Of a DNA stretch of 64,000 bases, positions 1 through 9,106 are shown piece by piece. The notes under the pieces were generated by a model. That model worked only from the letters and a program-made list of their open reading frames with translations. It did not search any database and had not been told where the DNA came from. Position 1 is the first letter of the stretch; each line of letters begins with the position of its first letter. The position numbers and the translations under genes are program-made. The stretch lies in assembly GCF_016862795.1 (NCBI RefSeq), contig NZ_BONQ01000096.1, forward strand, positions 62,001 through 126,000, given 5' to 3'. The DNA is from Dactylosporangium siamense (GTDB taxonomy: Bacteria; Actinomycetota; Actinomycetes; Mycobacteriales; Micromonosporaceae).

Positions 1-1655
1 CCGGTGTCGGCCTCGCGGTCGCCGGTGGCCCGGCCGCCTGGTTCGACCCGACCGAGCTCGACGCGGCCGACGACGCAGCCGTGGGGCAGTGGCTCGCCGC
101 CGAGGACCGGATCAAGATCCTGCACGACGTGAAGCCGGCCCGGCTCGCGTTCGGCGTCCGGGGCTGGGACCTGCGGGGCGTCGCCAGCGACACCGCCATC
201 GAGGCATATCTGGCCCGCCCCGATCAGCGCTCCTATGAGCTGACCGACCTGGCCCTGCGGTATCTCAAGCGTGAGCTGCGGGTCGACACCCCGGACAACG
301 GCCAGCTGGCGCTGGACGGCCTGGGCGGCAACACCGGGGAGGCGGAGGAGAACCTCATGCTCCGCGCCCGCGCCACGCTCGACCTGGCCGAGGCGATCGC
401 CGAGGAGCTGCGCCGCGACGGCGACTCCTCCGCCCGGCTGCTCGCCGAGGTCGAGCTGCCCCTGGTCACGGTCCTCGCCGGGATGGAGCGGGTCGGCATC
501 GCCGCCGACACCGACTACCTCAGCGAGCTGGAGTCGAGGTTCGCCAGCGACGTCAAGTCCGCCGCGCAGGGCGCCTACGAGGTGATCGGCCGGGAGTTCA
601 ACCTCGGCTCGCCCAAGCAGCTGCAGGAGATCCTGTTCACCGAGCTCGGCCTGCCGAAGACCAAGCGCATCAAGACCGGCTACACCACCGACGCCGAGGC
701 GCTGACGAGCCTGCACAAGGAGACCGAGCACCCGCTGCTGGGGCATCTGCTGCGGCACCGCGACGTGGCCAAGCTCAAGACCACCGTCGACGGGCTGCTG
801 AAGTCGATCAGCGACGACGGCCGCATCCACACCACCTATTACCAGACCGTCGCGGCCACCGGCCGGCTGTCCAGCACCGACCCCAACCTGCAGAACATCC
901 CGATCCGCACCGAGGAGGGCCGGCGCATCCGCCGCGCGTTCGTCGTCGGCGACGGCTTCGAGACCCTGCTCACCGCCGACTACAGCCAGATCGAGATGCG
1001 GATCATGGCCCACCTGTCGAAGGACGCGGCGCTGATCGAGGCGTTCAACTCCGGCTTCGACTTCCACGCCGCGACCGCGTCCTCGGTCTTCTCGATCCCC
1101 GCCGCCGAGGTCGTCCCGGACCAGCGTCGCAAGATCAAGGCGATGAACTACGGCCTCGCCTACGGCCTGTCCTCCTACGGCCTGGGCAGCCAGCTCGGCA
1201 TCACCCCGGCCGAGGCCACGGTCCTCATGGAGGAGTATTTCGCCACGTTCGGCGGGGTCCGCGACTACCTGCGCCAGATCGTGGTGCAGGCCCGCCGCGA
1301 CGGCTACACCGAGACGGTGCTCGGTCGCCGCCGCTACCTGCCGGACCTCAACAGCGACAACCGGCAGCGGCGCGAGATGGCCGAGCGGATGGCGCTCAAC
1401 GCGCCGATCCAGGGCTCCGCGGCCGACATCATCAAGGTCGCCATGCTGCACGTCGACGAGGCGCTGCGCGCCGCCGGCCTGCGCTCGCGCATGCTGCTGC
1501 AGGTCCACGACGAGCTGGTCTTCGAGGTCGCCCCCGGCGAGCGCGAGGCGGTCGAGGCGCTGGTGCGCGAGCAGATGGGCGCGGCGTATCCGCTCGACGT
1601 GCCGCTCGGCGTCTCGGTCGGCTCGGGCCGCGACTGGAACGCCGCCGACCACTGA
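1..1655 (+). CDS. polA: DNA polymerase I, 3' portion (5' end outside window)
   Basis: Template-directed DNA polymerase of repair and Okazaki-fragment processing. The open frame runs in from the left edge without a start, so about 550 C-terminal residues are visible. A full-length enzyme is usually near 900 residues, so the 5'-nuclease domain lies upstream. All three family A polymerase motifs are present: motif A (DYSQIEMRI, near nt 979), motif B (RRKIKAMNYG, near nt 1126) and motif C (QVHDELVFE, near nt 1500). The visible N-terminal part looks like the degenerate 3'-5' exonuclease domain. The gene converges on a methyltransferase across a strong hairpin. Adjacent polA and rpsA are typical of actinobacteria. 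Confidence 0.97.
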   Translation, partial: GVGLAVAGGPAAWFDPTELDAADDAAVGQWLAAEDRIKILHDVKPARLAFGVRGWDLRGVASDTAIEAYLARPDQRSYELTDLALRYLKRELRVDTPDNGQLALDGLGGNTGEAEENLMLRARATLDLAEAIAEELRRDGDSSARLLAEVELPLVTVLAGMERVGIAADTDYLSELESRFASDVKSAAQGAYEVIGREFNLGSPKQLQEILFTELGLPKTKRIKTGYTTDAEALTSLHKETEHPLLGHLLRHRDVAKLKTTVDGLLKSISDDGRIHTTYYQTVAATGRLSSTDPNLQNIPIRTEEGRRIRRAFVVGDGFETLLTADYSQIEMRIMAHLSKDAALIEAFNSGFDFHAATASSVFSIPAAEVVPDQRRKIKAMNYGLAYGLSSYGLGSQLGITPAEATVLMEEYFATFGGVRDYLRQIVVQARRDGYTETVLGRRRYLPDLNSDNRQRREMAERMALNAPIQGSAADIIKVAMLHVDEALRAAGLRSRMLLQVHDELVFEVAPGEREAVEALVREQMGAAYPLDVPLGVSVGSGRDWNAADH

Positions 1656-1664
1656 CCCGCTGTC

Positions 1665-1697
1665 CGCCGCGGCCGCCGATTTCGGGCGGCCGCGGCG
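1665..1697. terminator. Bidirectional hairpin between polA and methyltransferase
   Basis: A perfect 13-bp GC-only stem (1665-1677 with 1685-1697) encloses a 7-base loop GATTTCG. It lies 10 bases after the polA stop and between convergent genes. There is no T tract, which is common for actinobacterial terminators. Confidence 0.75.
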
Positions 1698-1749
1698 AGC
1701 GGGTGCGGCGCGGGCCGGGCCGTCTGGGCCGGTCTGGCCGGTCGGGCCG

Positions 1750-2559
1750 TCAGGTTGGCTTGGTGGCGACGAAGATCGCCGTGCCGGGGAAGATCCGGCC
1801 GCGCAGCGGGCTCCACTGGCCCCATGTGCCCTTGTGGTCGTCGGGCCACTCCGGCTCGACGAGGTCGTCGAGGATGAAGCCGGCCGAGACGAGCTCGCGG
1901 ATGCGGTCGCCGAGCGTGCGGTGCTGCTCCACGTAGGTCGGGACGCGAGCCTCGTCCTGCTCGACGTAGGCGCGGCGGTCGAAGTAGGAGTGCACGGCGA
2001 CCAGGCCGCCCTCACCCGGGTCGTCGAGGAACACCCAGCGCATCGGATGGGTGATCGAGAACGCCCAGCGGCCGCCGGGGCGAAGGACGCGGAACACCTC
2101 GCGCATGACCCGGCCCGAGTCGGCGACGAACGGGACCGCCCCGAAAGCGGTGCACACGACGTCGAATACGCCGTCGGCGAACGGCAGGGCGGTCGCGTCG
2201 GCCTGCAGGAGCGGCACACGTACACCCGATCGGGTGGACCCGGCGCCCGCGTGACGGAGCATCCCGGCGGACAGGTCGCTGGCCACGACCCTCGCACCCT
2301 GCGTGCGCAGCCACCGGGAGCATGACGCGGCGCCGCAGCCGATCTCCAGGACATCCTTGCCGGCGACGGCACCGAGGAGGCGCGCGTCGGCCTCGCGCAG
2401 GCCCTCCGGACACCAGACGAAGTCGACGTCACCGAGGAACGCACCGTGTTCTGCCTGGTAGGCGTCGGCGTCAGCGTCCCACCAGCCCCGGCTCGCGCGG
2501 CGGCTCTCGGCTGGGTTCACTGCGCGTCGTGTGACGCCTGCGTCTGGTGACGTTTCCAT
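1750..2559 (-). CDS. Class I SAM-dependent methyltransferase
   Basis: Predicted cytoplasmic methyltransferase of about 269 residues with unknown substrate. The SAM-binding motif I (VLEIGCGAASCSRWL) lies near residue 75, followed by an acidic strand end (VVASDLS) and motif IV-like DVVCTAFGAVPFV. The ATG at 2559 is preferred because the sequence after it reads as a normal N-terminus, whereas the longer frame to 2676 adds arginine- and proline-rich sequence without domain character. No clear Shine-Dalgarno site precedes it. The gene sits between polA and rpsA and converges on polA. Methyltransferases of this type are common at this position in actinobacteria, but the substrate cannot be inferred. 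Confidence 0.88.
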   Translation of the reverse strand: METSPDAGVTRRAVNPAESRRASRGWWDADADAYQAEHGAFLGDVDFVWCPEGLREADARLLGAVAGKDVLEIGCGAASCSRWLRTQGARVVASDLSAGMLRHAGAGSTRSGVRVPLLQADATALPFADGVFDVVCTAFGAVPFVADSGRVMREVFRVLRPGGRWAFSITHPMRWVFLDDPGEGGLVAVHSYFDRRAYVEQDEARVPTYVEQHRTLGDRIRELVSAGFILDDLVEPEWPDDHKGTWGQWSPLRGRIFPGTAIFVATKPT

Positions 2560-2611
2560 GGACTGCAACGGTAGGCCCCGGCAAAGTCGGCGGATCGGGT
2601 CTGGGGGAGGG

Positions 2612-2642
2612 TTGGACCATGTGGTATTGCGCAGGGTAGGCT
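2612..2642 (+). promoter_or_regulatory. Candidate rpsA promoter
   Basis: TTGGAC (2612-2617) and TAGGCT (2637-2642) are separated by 19 bases, slightly longer than ideal. If used, rpsA would have a leader of about 165 bases. The match is modest and other promoters are possible. Confidence 0.3.
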
Positions 2643-2816
2643 GATCGGTGCACTCGTGGGTTGTGCGCCTCGGCATGGAGCAGGCTCACGGTCGTCCGAC
2701 ACATCCTGAGCTTCCAATGCACTGATCCTGCACTGCGACAGGCAAGTTGTGCCCGACGATGATCCGCGGGAGCACAGGTCCACCGAAGTCACCCACCGAC
2801 CGGAGCAACAACCCAC

Positions 2817-4322
2817 ATGACGAGCAGCATCGAGGCCACCTCGAGCGCCAGCAGCAACAAGGTCGTCGACGAACTCGCGTCTGATGAGGCGTTCCTCGCC
2901 GCGATCGACGAGACCATCAAGTACTTCAACGACGGCGACATCGTCGAAGGCACCGTCGTCAAGGTCGACCGGGACGAGGTCCTGCTCGACATCGGCTACA
3001 AGACCGAGGGTGTCATCCCCTCGCGCGAGTTGTCGATCAAGCATGATGTCGACCCTGCTGAGGTCGTGTCGGTCGGTGACCACATCGAGGCCCTGGTCCT
3101 TCAGAAGGAGGACAAGGAAGGGCGCCTGATCCTCTCGAAGAAGCGCGCGCAGTACGAGCGGGCGTGGGGCACGATCGAGAAGATCAAGGAAGACGACGGC
3201 ATCGTCCGTGGCTCCGTCATCGAAGTGGTCAAGGGTGGTCTCATCCTCGACATCGGGCTCCGTGGCTTCCTGCCGGCGTCCCTGGTCGAGATGCGTCGGG
3301 TCCGCGACCTGCAGCCGTATGTCGGCCGCGAGCTCGAGGCGAAGATCATCGAGCTGGACAAGAACCGCAACAACGTGGTCCTGTCCCGCCGGGCCTACCT
3401 CGAGCAGACCCAGTCCGAGGTGCGCACCGAGTTCCTGCACAAGCTGCAGAAGGGCCAGGTCCGCAAGGGCGTCGTGTCCTCGATCGTCAACTTCGGTGCG
3501 TTCGTCGACCTCGGTGGCGTCGACGGCCTGGTGCACGTGTCCGAGCTGTCCTGGAAGCACATCGACCACCCCTCCGAGGTCGTCGAGGTCGGCCAGGAGG
3601 TCGAGGTCGAGGTGCTCGACGTCGACCTGGACCGTGAGCGCGTCTCCCTGTCGCTGAAGGCGACCCAGGAAGACCCGTGGCGCCAGTTCGCCCGCACGCA
3701 CGCGATCCAGCAGATCGTCCCCGGCAAGGTCACCAAGCTCGTCCCGTTCGGTGCGTTCGTCCGCGTCGACGACGGCATCGAGGGCCTGGTGCACATCTCC
3801 GAGCTGGCCGAGCGCCACGTGGAGATCCCGGAGCAGGTCGTGCAGGTCGGCTCCGACGTCATGGTCAAGGTCATCGACATCGACCTCGAGCGTCGCCGGA
3901 TCTCGCTGTCGCTCAAGCAGGCCAACGAGGGCTTCGTCGAGGGCGAGGAGCACTTCGACCCGACCCTCTACGGCATGTCGGCGACCTACGACGAGCAGGG
4001 CAACTACATCTACCCGGAGGGCTTCGACCCGGAGACCGCCGAGTGGATGGCGGGCTTCGAGAAGCAGCGCGAGGCGTGGGAGCAGCAGTACGCTGAGGCC
4101 CGCCAGCGCTGGGAGGCCCACACCAAGCAGGTGCAGACGGCCCGCCAGGCCGACGCCGCCGAGCCGGCCGCCGCAGCCGCGGCTGGTGGCTCGACGAGCA
4201 GCGGTCCGGTGACCTCGTCGACGCCGACCGCGGCCCGCGCCCCGGAGGAGCCGGCAGGCACCCTCGCGACGGACGAGGCCCTGGCCGCCCTGCGCGAGAA
4301 GCTGGCCGGCGGCAAGAGCTGA
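2817..4322 (+). CDS. rpsA: 30S ribosomal protein S1
   Basis: Ribosome-associated RNA-binding protein that helps recruit mRNA to the 30S subunit. The 501-residue product has four S1 RNA-binding repeats, roughly residues 35-105, 122-190, 207-277 and 293-363. Signatures such as GAFVDLGGVDGLVHVSEL in repeat 3 and GAFVRVDDGIEGLVHISEL in repeat 4 are clear. The C-terminus is a glutamine-, alanine- and serine-rich tail typical of actinobacterial S1, which is shorter than the six-repeat E. coli protein. The ATG at 2817 has a weak GGAG about 12 bases upstream. A strong terminator follows directly. Confidence 0.97.
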   Translation: MTSSIEATSSASSNKVVDELASDEAFLAAIDETIKYFNDGDIVEGTVVKVDRDEVLLDIGYKTEGVIPSRELSIKHDVDPAEVVSVGDHIEALVLQKEDKEGRLILSKKRAQYERAWGTIEKIKEDDGIVRGSVIEVVKGGLILDIGLRGFLPASLVEMRRVRDLQPYVGRELEAKIIELDKNRNNVVLSRRAYLEQTQSEVRTEFLHKLQKGQVRKGVVSSIVNFGAFVDLGGVDGLVHVSELSWKHIDHPSEVVEVGQEVEVEVLDVDLDRERVSLSLKATQEDPWRQFARTHAIQQIVPGKVTKLVPFGAFVRVDDGIEGLVHISELAERHVEIPEQVVQVGSDVMVKVIDIDLERRRISLSLKQANEGFVEGEEHFDPTLYGMSATYDEQGNYIYPEGFDPETAEWMAGFEKQREAWEQQYAEARQRWEAHTKQVQTARQADAAEPAAAAAAGGSTSSGPVTSSTPTAARAPEEPAGTLATDEALAALREKLAGGKS

Positions 4323-4358
4323 CGGCTCGCACCGCGTAGGTCACAGCACGCAAGAAAG

Positions 4359-4390
4359 GCCCCGCAGCCGGTTCCGGCTGCGGGGCTTTT
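4359..4390 (+). terminator. rpsA intrinsic terminator
   Basis: A perfect 13-bp stem (4359-4371 with 4374-4386) with a two-base TT gap at its tip is followed by TTTT (4387-4390). It begins 37 bases after the rpsA stop. Its right arm and T tract are then copied twice more downstream. Confidence 0.93.
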
Positions 4391-4462
4391 CGCTGTTGCT
4401 GTGGCTGGGCTGCGGGGCTTTTCGCTGTTGCTGTGGCTGGGCTGCGGGGCTTTTCGCTGTTG
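4376..4462. repeat. 32-bp tandem repeat of the terminator 3' arm
   Basis: The right arm of the rpsA terminator, its T tract and about 20 following bases recur with an exact 32-bp period: 4376-4407, 4408-4439 and a partial copy 4440-4462. Each copy contains CTGCGGGGCTTTTCGCTGTT. Copies 2 and 3 lack a left arm of their own, but could compete with the first right arm for pairing. Confidence 0.95.
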
Positions 4463-4485
4463 CCGCAGTCGGCGCTGTGCACCGC

Positions 4486-4515
4486 GCTTACTTGACGCCG
4501 GCTTACTTGACGCCG
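4486..4515. repeat. 15-bp tandem duplication at the uvrB 3' end
   Basis: GCTTACTTGACGCCG occurs twice back to back (4486-4500 and 4501-4515). On the minus strand it contains the last codons and TAA stop of uvrB. The gene stops in the first copy read and the second copy is left as a vestigial duplicate downstream. Confidence 0.95.
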
Positions 4516-6656
4516 GCGACGTCCATGGCGCGGAGCTCCTTCTTCAGGTCGGAGACCTCGTCACGCAGCCGCGCGGCGAGCTCGAACTGCAGCTCGCGGG
4601 CGGCGCCGAGCATCTGGTCGCTGAGGTCCTGGATCAGCGTGGCGAGCTCGGCCCTGGCCATGCCCGCGCGGGCCGGGGTGGCGGCGCCGGCAGAGCCCTT
4701 GGTGCCGCCGCCCTTCTGCCGGGCGCGGGTGTTCTCGGGGGACTTGCCGCGACTCATCTGCCGGCCGCCGCCGACCGTGATGGCGCCACCGGGGCCGTGG
4801 CCGGCGACGGCGCCGGCGGTGTCCTCGGCCTCGCGGTAGATGTCGTCGAGGATGTCGCCGAGCTTCTTGCGCAGCGGCTGCGGGTCGATGCCCCTCGCGG
4901 TGTTGTACGCGATCTGCTTGTCCCGCCGACGGTTCGTCTCGTCGATGGCGAGGGCCATCGACGGGGTCATCTTGTCGGCATACATGTGGACCTGGCCGGA
5001 GACGTTTCGCGCGGCGCGGCCGATGGTCTGGATCAGGCTGGTGCCGGAGCGCAGGAAGCCCTCCTTGTCGGCGTCGAGGATCGCGACGAGGCTCACCTCG
5101 GGCAGGTCCAGGCCTTCGCGCAGCAGGTTGATGCCGACGAGGACGTCGAACTCGCCGCGCCGCAGCTCGCGCAGCAGCTCGACCCGGCGCAGCGTGTCGA
5201 CCTCGGAGTGCAGGTAGCGCACGCGGATGCCGTGCTCCAGCAGATAGTCGGTGAGGTCCTCGGCCATCTTCTTGGTCAGGGTCGTCACCAGGACCCGCTC
5301 GTCGAGCTCGACCCGCTGGTTGATCTCGTGCATGAGGTCGTCGATCTGGCCCTTGGTCGGCTTGAGGACGACCTGCGGGTCGATGAGGCCGGTCGGGCGG
5401 ATGACCTGCTCGACGAACTCGCCCTGGGTGCGGCCCAGCTCCCACGGTCCCGGGGTCGCCGACAGGTAGACGGTCTGACCGACCCGCTCCTCGAACTCGT
5501 CGAAGCGCAGCGGCCGGTTGTCCTGGGCGCTGGGCAGCCGGAACCCGTGCTCGACCAGCGTCCGCTTCCGGGAGGCGTCGCCCTCATACATGCCGCCGAT
5601 CTGCGGGACCGTGGCGTGCGACTCGTCGATGACGGTGAGGAAGTCGTCGGGGAAGTAGTCGAGCAGGCAGTGCGGCGGGCTGCCCGCCTCGCGGCCGTCG
5701 ATGTGCCGGGAGTAGTTCTCGATGCCGTTGCAGAAGCCGACCTGGCGCATCATCTCGATGTCATAGGTGGTGCGCATCCGCAGCCGCTGCGCCTCCAGGA
5801 GCTTGCCCTCTCGGTCGAGCTCGGCGAGCCGCTCCTCCAGCTCGACCTCGATCTGGGAGATCGCCCGCTCCATGCGCTCGGGACCGCCGCCGTAGTGCGT
5901 CGCCGGGAAGATCATCAACTGGTCGACCTGACGGATCTCGTCGCCGGTCAGCGGGTGCAGGTAGGACAGTCGCTCGATCTCGTCACCGAAATACTCGATC
6001 CGGATCGCGAGCTCCTCGTAGGCCGGGATGATCTCGAGGGTGTCGCCGCGGACCCGGAACGTGCCCCGGTTGAACGCGAGGTCGTTGCGCGTGTACTGGA
6101 TGTCGACCAGCCGCCGCAGCAGCTTGTCCCGATCCAGCTCCTCGCCGACGGTCACCTTGGCGGCCCGGTCCAGGTATTCCTCGGGCGTGCCCAGACCGTA
6201 GATCGCGGACACGGTCGCGACCACGATGACGTCGCGGCGGGTCAGCAGGCTCATCGTCGCGGAGTGCCGCAGCCGCTCGACCTCCTCGTTGACCGACGAG
6301 TCCTTCTCGATGTAGGTGTCGGTCTGCGGGATGTAGGCCTCGGGCTGGTAGTAGTCGTAGTAGCTGACGAAGTATTCGACCGCGTTGTTGGGCATGAGGT
6401 CGCGGAACTCCTTGGCCAGCTGCGCGGCCAGGGTCTTGTTGTGCGCGAGCACCAGCGTCGGGCGCTGGAGCCGCTCGACGAGCCACGCGGTCGTCGCGCT
6501 CTTGCCGGTGCCGGTCGCGCCGAGCAGCACCGTGTGCCGGTCGCCGGCCCGCACGCGCCGTGCCAGCTGCTCGATGGCGGCGGGCTGGTCACCGGACGGG
6601 ACGTATTCGCTGACCACCTCGAAGCGGTTGTCCAAGCGGGGGATGTCGAGCGCCAT
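4503..6656 (-). CDS. uvrB: Excinuclease ABC subunit B
   Basis: Damage-recognition helicase-like subunit of nucleotide excision repair, acting with UvrA and UvrC. The 717-residue protein has the N-terminal GDQPAAI sequence, Walker A GATGTGKS near residue 46, the beta-hairpin region with [12 protein letters not shown], the DESH box, helicase motifs ([17 protein letters not shown]) and a C-terminal UVR motif (about residues 672-712) for UvrC contact. Length is normal. The ATG at 6656 is supported by a -10 hexamer ending six bases upstream, which implies a leaderless transcript. Upstream sequence resembles the PafBC damage-responsive promoter. coaE lies upstream in the same orientation but 286 bases away. 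Confidence 0.97.
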   Translation of the reverse strand: MALDIPRLDNRFEVVSEYVPSGDQPAAIEQLARRVRAGDRHTVLLGATGTGKSATTAWLVERLQRPTLVLAHNKTLAAQLAKEFRDLMPNNAVEYFVSYYDYYQPEAYIPQTDTYIEKDSSVNEEVERLRHSATMSLLTRRDVIVVATVSAIYGLGTPEEYLDRAAKVTVGEELDRDKLLRRLVDIQYTRNDLAFNRGTFRVRGDTLEIIPAYEELAIRIEYFGDEIERLSYLHPLTGDEIRQVDQLMIFPATHYGGGPERMERAISQIEVELEERLAELDREGKLLEAQRLRMRTTYDIEMMRQVGFCNGIENYSRHIDGREAGSPPHCLLDYFPDDFLTVIDESHATVPQIGGMYEGDASRKRTLVEHGFRLPSAQDNRPLRFDEFEERVGQTVYLSATPGPWELGRTQGEFVEQVIRPTGLIDPQVVLKPTKGQIDDLMHEINQRVELDERVLVTTLTKKMAEDLTDYLLEHGIRVRYLHSEVDTLRRVELLRELRRGEFDVLVGINLLREGLDLPEVSLVAILDADKEGFLRSGTSLIQTIGRAARNVSGQVHMYADKMTPSMALAIDETNRRRDKQIAYNTARGIDPQPLRKKLGDILDDIYREAEDTAGAVAGHGPGGAITVGGGRQMSRGKSPENTRARQKGGGTKGSAGAATPARAGMARAELATLIQDLSDQMLGAARELQFELAARLRDEVSDLKKELRAMDVAGVK

Positions 6657-6942
6657 GACCCAACCGTACGCGGAGGGTATGACAACTTTCGGGGTCCTCG
6701 CCCTGGGTGGTTGATCGTATTCAACCTGACGATTGTGTGGGGAAGATCACCGGACTACCGTAGAGCCGTAGGCCGCTCGCGGCGGCCGACCGGAGAGCAG
6801 GCCGGCCACCACACGGTCGGCCCTCCCGGCGCCAGGTTGCTGCCCCGGCCCGTCACGGCCGGCGAGCGCACCGTGGTGGGATCGCGCGACACGCGCGACC
6901 GGCCGCCGCGAGCGCCCCTGCGTCGCAGGGGTGTGCAGCGTC
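6657..6942. other. Intergenic region between coaE and uvrB
   Basis: This 286-base gap separates two same-strand genes. It contains the uvrB promoter and an inverted repeat GGTTGA-N6-TCAACC at 6709-6726, 53 bases upstream of uvrB, that could be an operator. No convincing small gene or RNA was seen in the remainder. Confidence 0.5.
6663..6685 (-). promoter_or_regulatory. PafBC/RecA-NDp-like promoter of uvrB
   Basis: On the minus strand, TTGTCATAC (6685-6677), eight bases, then TACGGT (6668-6663) match TTGTCRGTG-N8-TAN3T in spacing and the -10 element. Six of nine positions of the upstream element match. The -10 ends six bases before the uvrB ATG. The motif is known from mycobacteria as the RecA-independent mitomycin-responsive promoter; its use here is inferred. 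Confidence 0.6.
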
Positions 6943-7542
6943 TCAGGGGTGTGCCCGCCCGGCGATCGCCGGCCAGGCCGCCTCGACCGCCGCGTCCAGG
7001 TCCTCCGGGGTGCCGTCGTTGACGATCGCCACGTCGGCGACCGCCCGCCGCTGCTCGTCGGTGGCCTGCGCGGCGATCCTGGCGCCGGCCTCCTCAGGCG
7101 TCATCCCGCGCAGCCGCACCAGGCGGTCCAGCCGGGTCTGGAGGGAGGCGAAGACGACGACCACCGTCTCGTACAGGCGGGACATCTGCTTCTCGACGAT
7201 GAGCGGCACGTCGTTGACCACCACGGCGCCGTCGGGCGCGGCCGCGATCAGCTCGGCGGTCCGGGCCCGCACGAGCGGGTGCACGATGCCCTCGAGGGTG
7301 GCGCGGGCGGTGTCGTCGCCGAAGATCCGGGCGGCCATCGCGGCCCGGTCGAGCGCGCCGTCGGCGGTGAGCACGCCGTCGCCGAACGCCGCCACGACCG
7401 CGGCCAGGCCGGGGGTGCCGGGCTCCACGACCTCGCGGGCGAGCCGGTCCGCGTCGATGACCACCGCGCCGAGCGCGGCCAGCCGGGCCGCCACGGCACT
7501 CTTCCCGGCGCCGATGCCGCCGGTCAGCCCCACCATTCTCAT
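6943..7542 (-). CDS. coaE: Dephospho-CoA kinase
   Basis: Phosphorylates the 3'-hydroxyl of the ribose in dephospho-CoA, the last step of coenzyme A synthesis. The 199-residue protein starts with the P-loop GLTGGIGAGKS (residues 5-15), followed by DADRLAREV and the LID-region residues in the middle of the chain. Length is typical of a stand-alone bacterial CoaE; some actinobacterial homologues carry an extra C-terminal domain, absent here. ATG at 7542 and the in-frame ATG at 7536 are both possible starts, and neither has a clear Shine-Dalgarno site. The place next to uvrB and rpsA is conserved in actinobacteria. Confidence 0.95.
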   Translation of the reverse strand: MRMVGLTGGIGAGKSAVAARLAALGAVVIDADRLAREVVEPGTPGLAAVVAAFGDGVLTADGALDRAAMAARIFGDDTARATLEGIVHPLVRARTAELIAAAPDGAVVVNDVPLIVEKQMSRLYETVVVVFASLQTRLDRLVRLRGMTPEEAGARIAAQATDEQRRAVADVAIVNDGTPEDLDAAVEAAWPAIAGRAHP

Positions 7543-7628
7543 CGGGCCATCACATCACTGCCGCGCCCGCGGTGCGGCGCCGGGCACCGGACAGGTGACG
7601 GCCCGGCGTGGCCACAAGAAAAGCGGCA

Positions 7629-7634
7629 ATTGTA
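7629..7634 (-). promoter_or_regulatory. Candidate coaE -10 element
   Basis: TACAAT on the minus strand lies in the only AT-rich patch upstream of coaE, about 87 bases before its start. The -35 region at the proper distance is poor. Confidence 0.35.
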
Positions 7635-7689
7635 GAGATAACGTCCGTCCTGGGAAAGACTTCCCGGGGGCGAACGTAACGGGGCGAAC

Positions 7690-7932
7690 ATGACACAGGG
7701 GCGACACTGCATCGGCCGGCCGGGCCTCGGGCGCCGCGACATCACCATGATCGTGGCCGCCGCCGACGTCTCCGGGCGCAGGCCACGGCACCGCCGAGGG
7801 CGCTCGGTGGGCCGGTCGACGGCCGAGGCCGCCGGCATCTTCGCCGCCGCGACCGTCCTCGCCATGCTCGCGGTCAGCGGCTGGTACACGGCGACGGGCG
7901 CCACCGCCGTCGTGCAGATGCTGGCCCGGTGA
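7690..7932 (+). CDS. Small single-pass membrane protein, unknown function
   Basis: An 80-residue ORF with an arginine-rich first half and one hydrophobic segment near residues 47-66 (AAGIFAAATVLAMLAVSGWY). Third codon positions are strongly G/C over most of its length, as in real genes here. An internal ATG at codon 20 is an alternative start. It diverges from coaE. I recognise no family. The competing opposite-strand ORF lacks a plausible protein character. Confidence 0.45.
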   Translation: MTQGRHCIGRPGLGRRDITMIVAAADVSGRRPRHRRGRSVGRSTAEAAGIFAAATVLAMLAVSGWYTATGATAVVQMLAR

Positions 7933-8119
7933 CCGGCGCTGTGTCCGGCACCGTGTTCGGCACCGGGACCGGCAGTGTGACCGGGCCGGCGTCCAAAGGC
8001 TGAGCCATCAGCCGTGGCGCGAGGCGCGGGGTGTCAGCGATACTCTGCCGGGCGAGTGCACGAGTGCCGTGCGCAAGTGCACGAACTGCACCGACGCCAG
8101 GACCAGAAGGACACGCTGC

Positions 8120-9106
8120 ATGGAGCCGGGACACCCCCCACGGCAGGATCCACCGACGGAGCCGGGCCACGACCAGGTCAACGGGTCGCCACCGCGACCC
8201 GGCAGCCGGCGCGGCTGGATGTCGGACTCGCCGCTCGACGGCGGCTCCGGCTGGCCGACGTCGGCGTATGCGATCGTCCCCCGCCAGGCGACCCCACAGC
8301 CCCAGCAGGCGCCCCAGAACCCGCCGGCTCAGAACCCGGTCGCGGACGCGGCGCAGTACACCACCCAACCGATCAGGCACGAGACCTTCGATGACGCCGA
8401 CGCGGTGCCGGCGGTCGCCCCGCACCGGCGGCGGCGGATCGCGGCACTGGTCATCGGCCTGATCGTGCTGCTCGTCGCGGTCGTCGGCGGTGTCCTGGCG
8501 ACCCGCGGCTCCGGCGGCGGCGCCGACCAGCCGGACGGTGAGCGGCGCGCCGTCACCGGACCGGCCGTGGCCGGGACCACCGCCGCGGCCACCTCGGGGA
8601 CCACCGCCACCGCCGGCGCGAGCGGCGGTCCGAGCCTCGACCCCAGTGGATCACCGGTGCCCGGCCTCAGCGGCACCCCCGACCCGAGCGCCGTGGTGAC
8701 CAGCCCGGTGCCGGCGGGCACGGTCACCGACGTGCTGCGGGCCGGCACCGTGCGGCTGGCCGTCCTGGCCGGGCAGCCCGACGAGGCGTTCGACTTCGAC
8801 GGCGGCGTCAAGCAGGCGGCGGGCGCCGACATCGCCGCCGGTGCGCTCGGCCTGACCGCGGTCGGCGGTGCGGCCTTCGCCCCCGTCCTGTCGGCGCCGA
8901 CCCTCGCCGCCTGCTCGGCGGTCCCGGCCGCGCAGTGGACCGACAAGGTCCTGCTCGCCGCCCTGCTGCCCACCGCCAAGGTCTGCCTGCGCACCGGTGA
9001 GCAGCGCTTCGGCTGGTTCAGCCCGCGCTCCGGCGACGCCGTGGTCAGCGGCCAGATCTACACCACGTACCTCGACTTCACGGTGTGGAAGAAGGCCGGC
9101 GACTGA
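8120..9106 (+). CDS. Membrane-anchored extracellular protein, unknown function
   Basis: A 328-residue protein with a disordered proline- and glutamine-rich cytoplasmic N-terminus, one transmembrane helix around residues 103-127 (ALVIGLIVLLVAVVGG), a Thr/Ala/Gly/Ser-rich linker, and a C-terminal domain of about 130 residues. That domain has two cysteines and the sequence AKVCLRTGEQRFGWF, which resembles the VCVRT-E-R pattern of extracellular domains in several actinobacterial membrane proteins. The ATG at 8120 is chosen because AGAAGG lies nine bases upstream; the longer frame begins at 8069. The stop is immediately followed by the stop of the convergent next gene, sharing TGATCA. Confidence 0.8.
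   Translation: MEPGHPPRQDPPTEPGHDQVNGSPPRPGSRRGWMSDSPLDGGSGWPTSAYAIVPRQATPQPQQAPQNPPAQNPVADAAQYTTQPIRHETFDDADAVPAVAPHRRRRIAALVIGLIVLLVAVVGGVLATRGSGGGADQPDGERRAVTGPAVAGTTAAATSGTTATAGASGGPSLDPSGSPVPGLSGTPDPSAVVTSPVPAGTVTDVLRAGTVRLAVLAGQPDEAFDFDGGVKQAAGADIAAGALGLTAVGGAAFAPVLSAPTLAACSAVPAAQWTDKVLLAALLPTAKVCLRTGEQRFGWFSPRSGDAVVSGQIYTTYLDFTVWKKAGD

Noticed and set aside
2517-4121. 534-codon minus-strand frame across rpsA
   Set aside because: It is the complement of rpsA, with low-complexity Asp/Leu/Val-rich translation. rpsA has four clear S1 domains.
4401-7022. Very long open frame (873 codons) on the + strand opposite uvrB
   Set aside because: It is an antisense shadow of uvrB, whose motifs are complete. 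The translated sequence has no domain character and codon composition mirrors the complementary strand.
7539-7904. 121-codon minus-strand frame upstream of coaE
   Set aside because: It runs through the coaE promoter region and antisense to a small + strand ORF with a convincing membrane helix. Its own translation has no structure.
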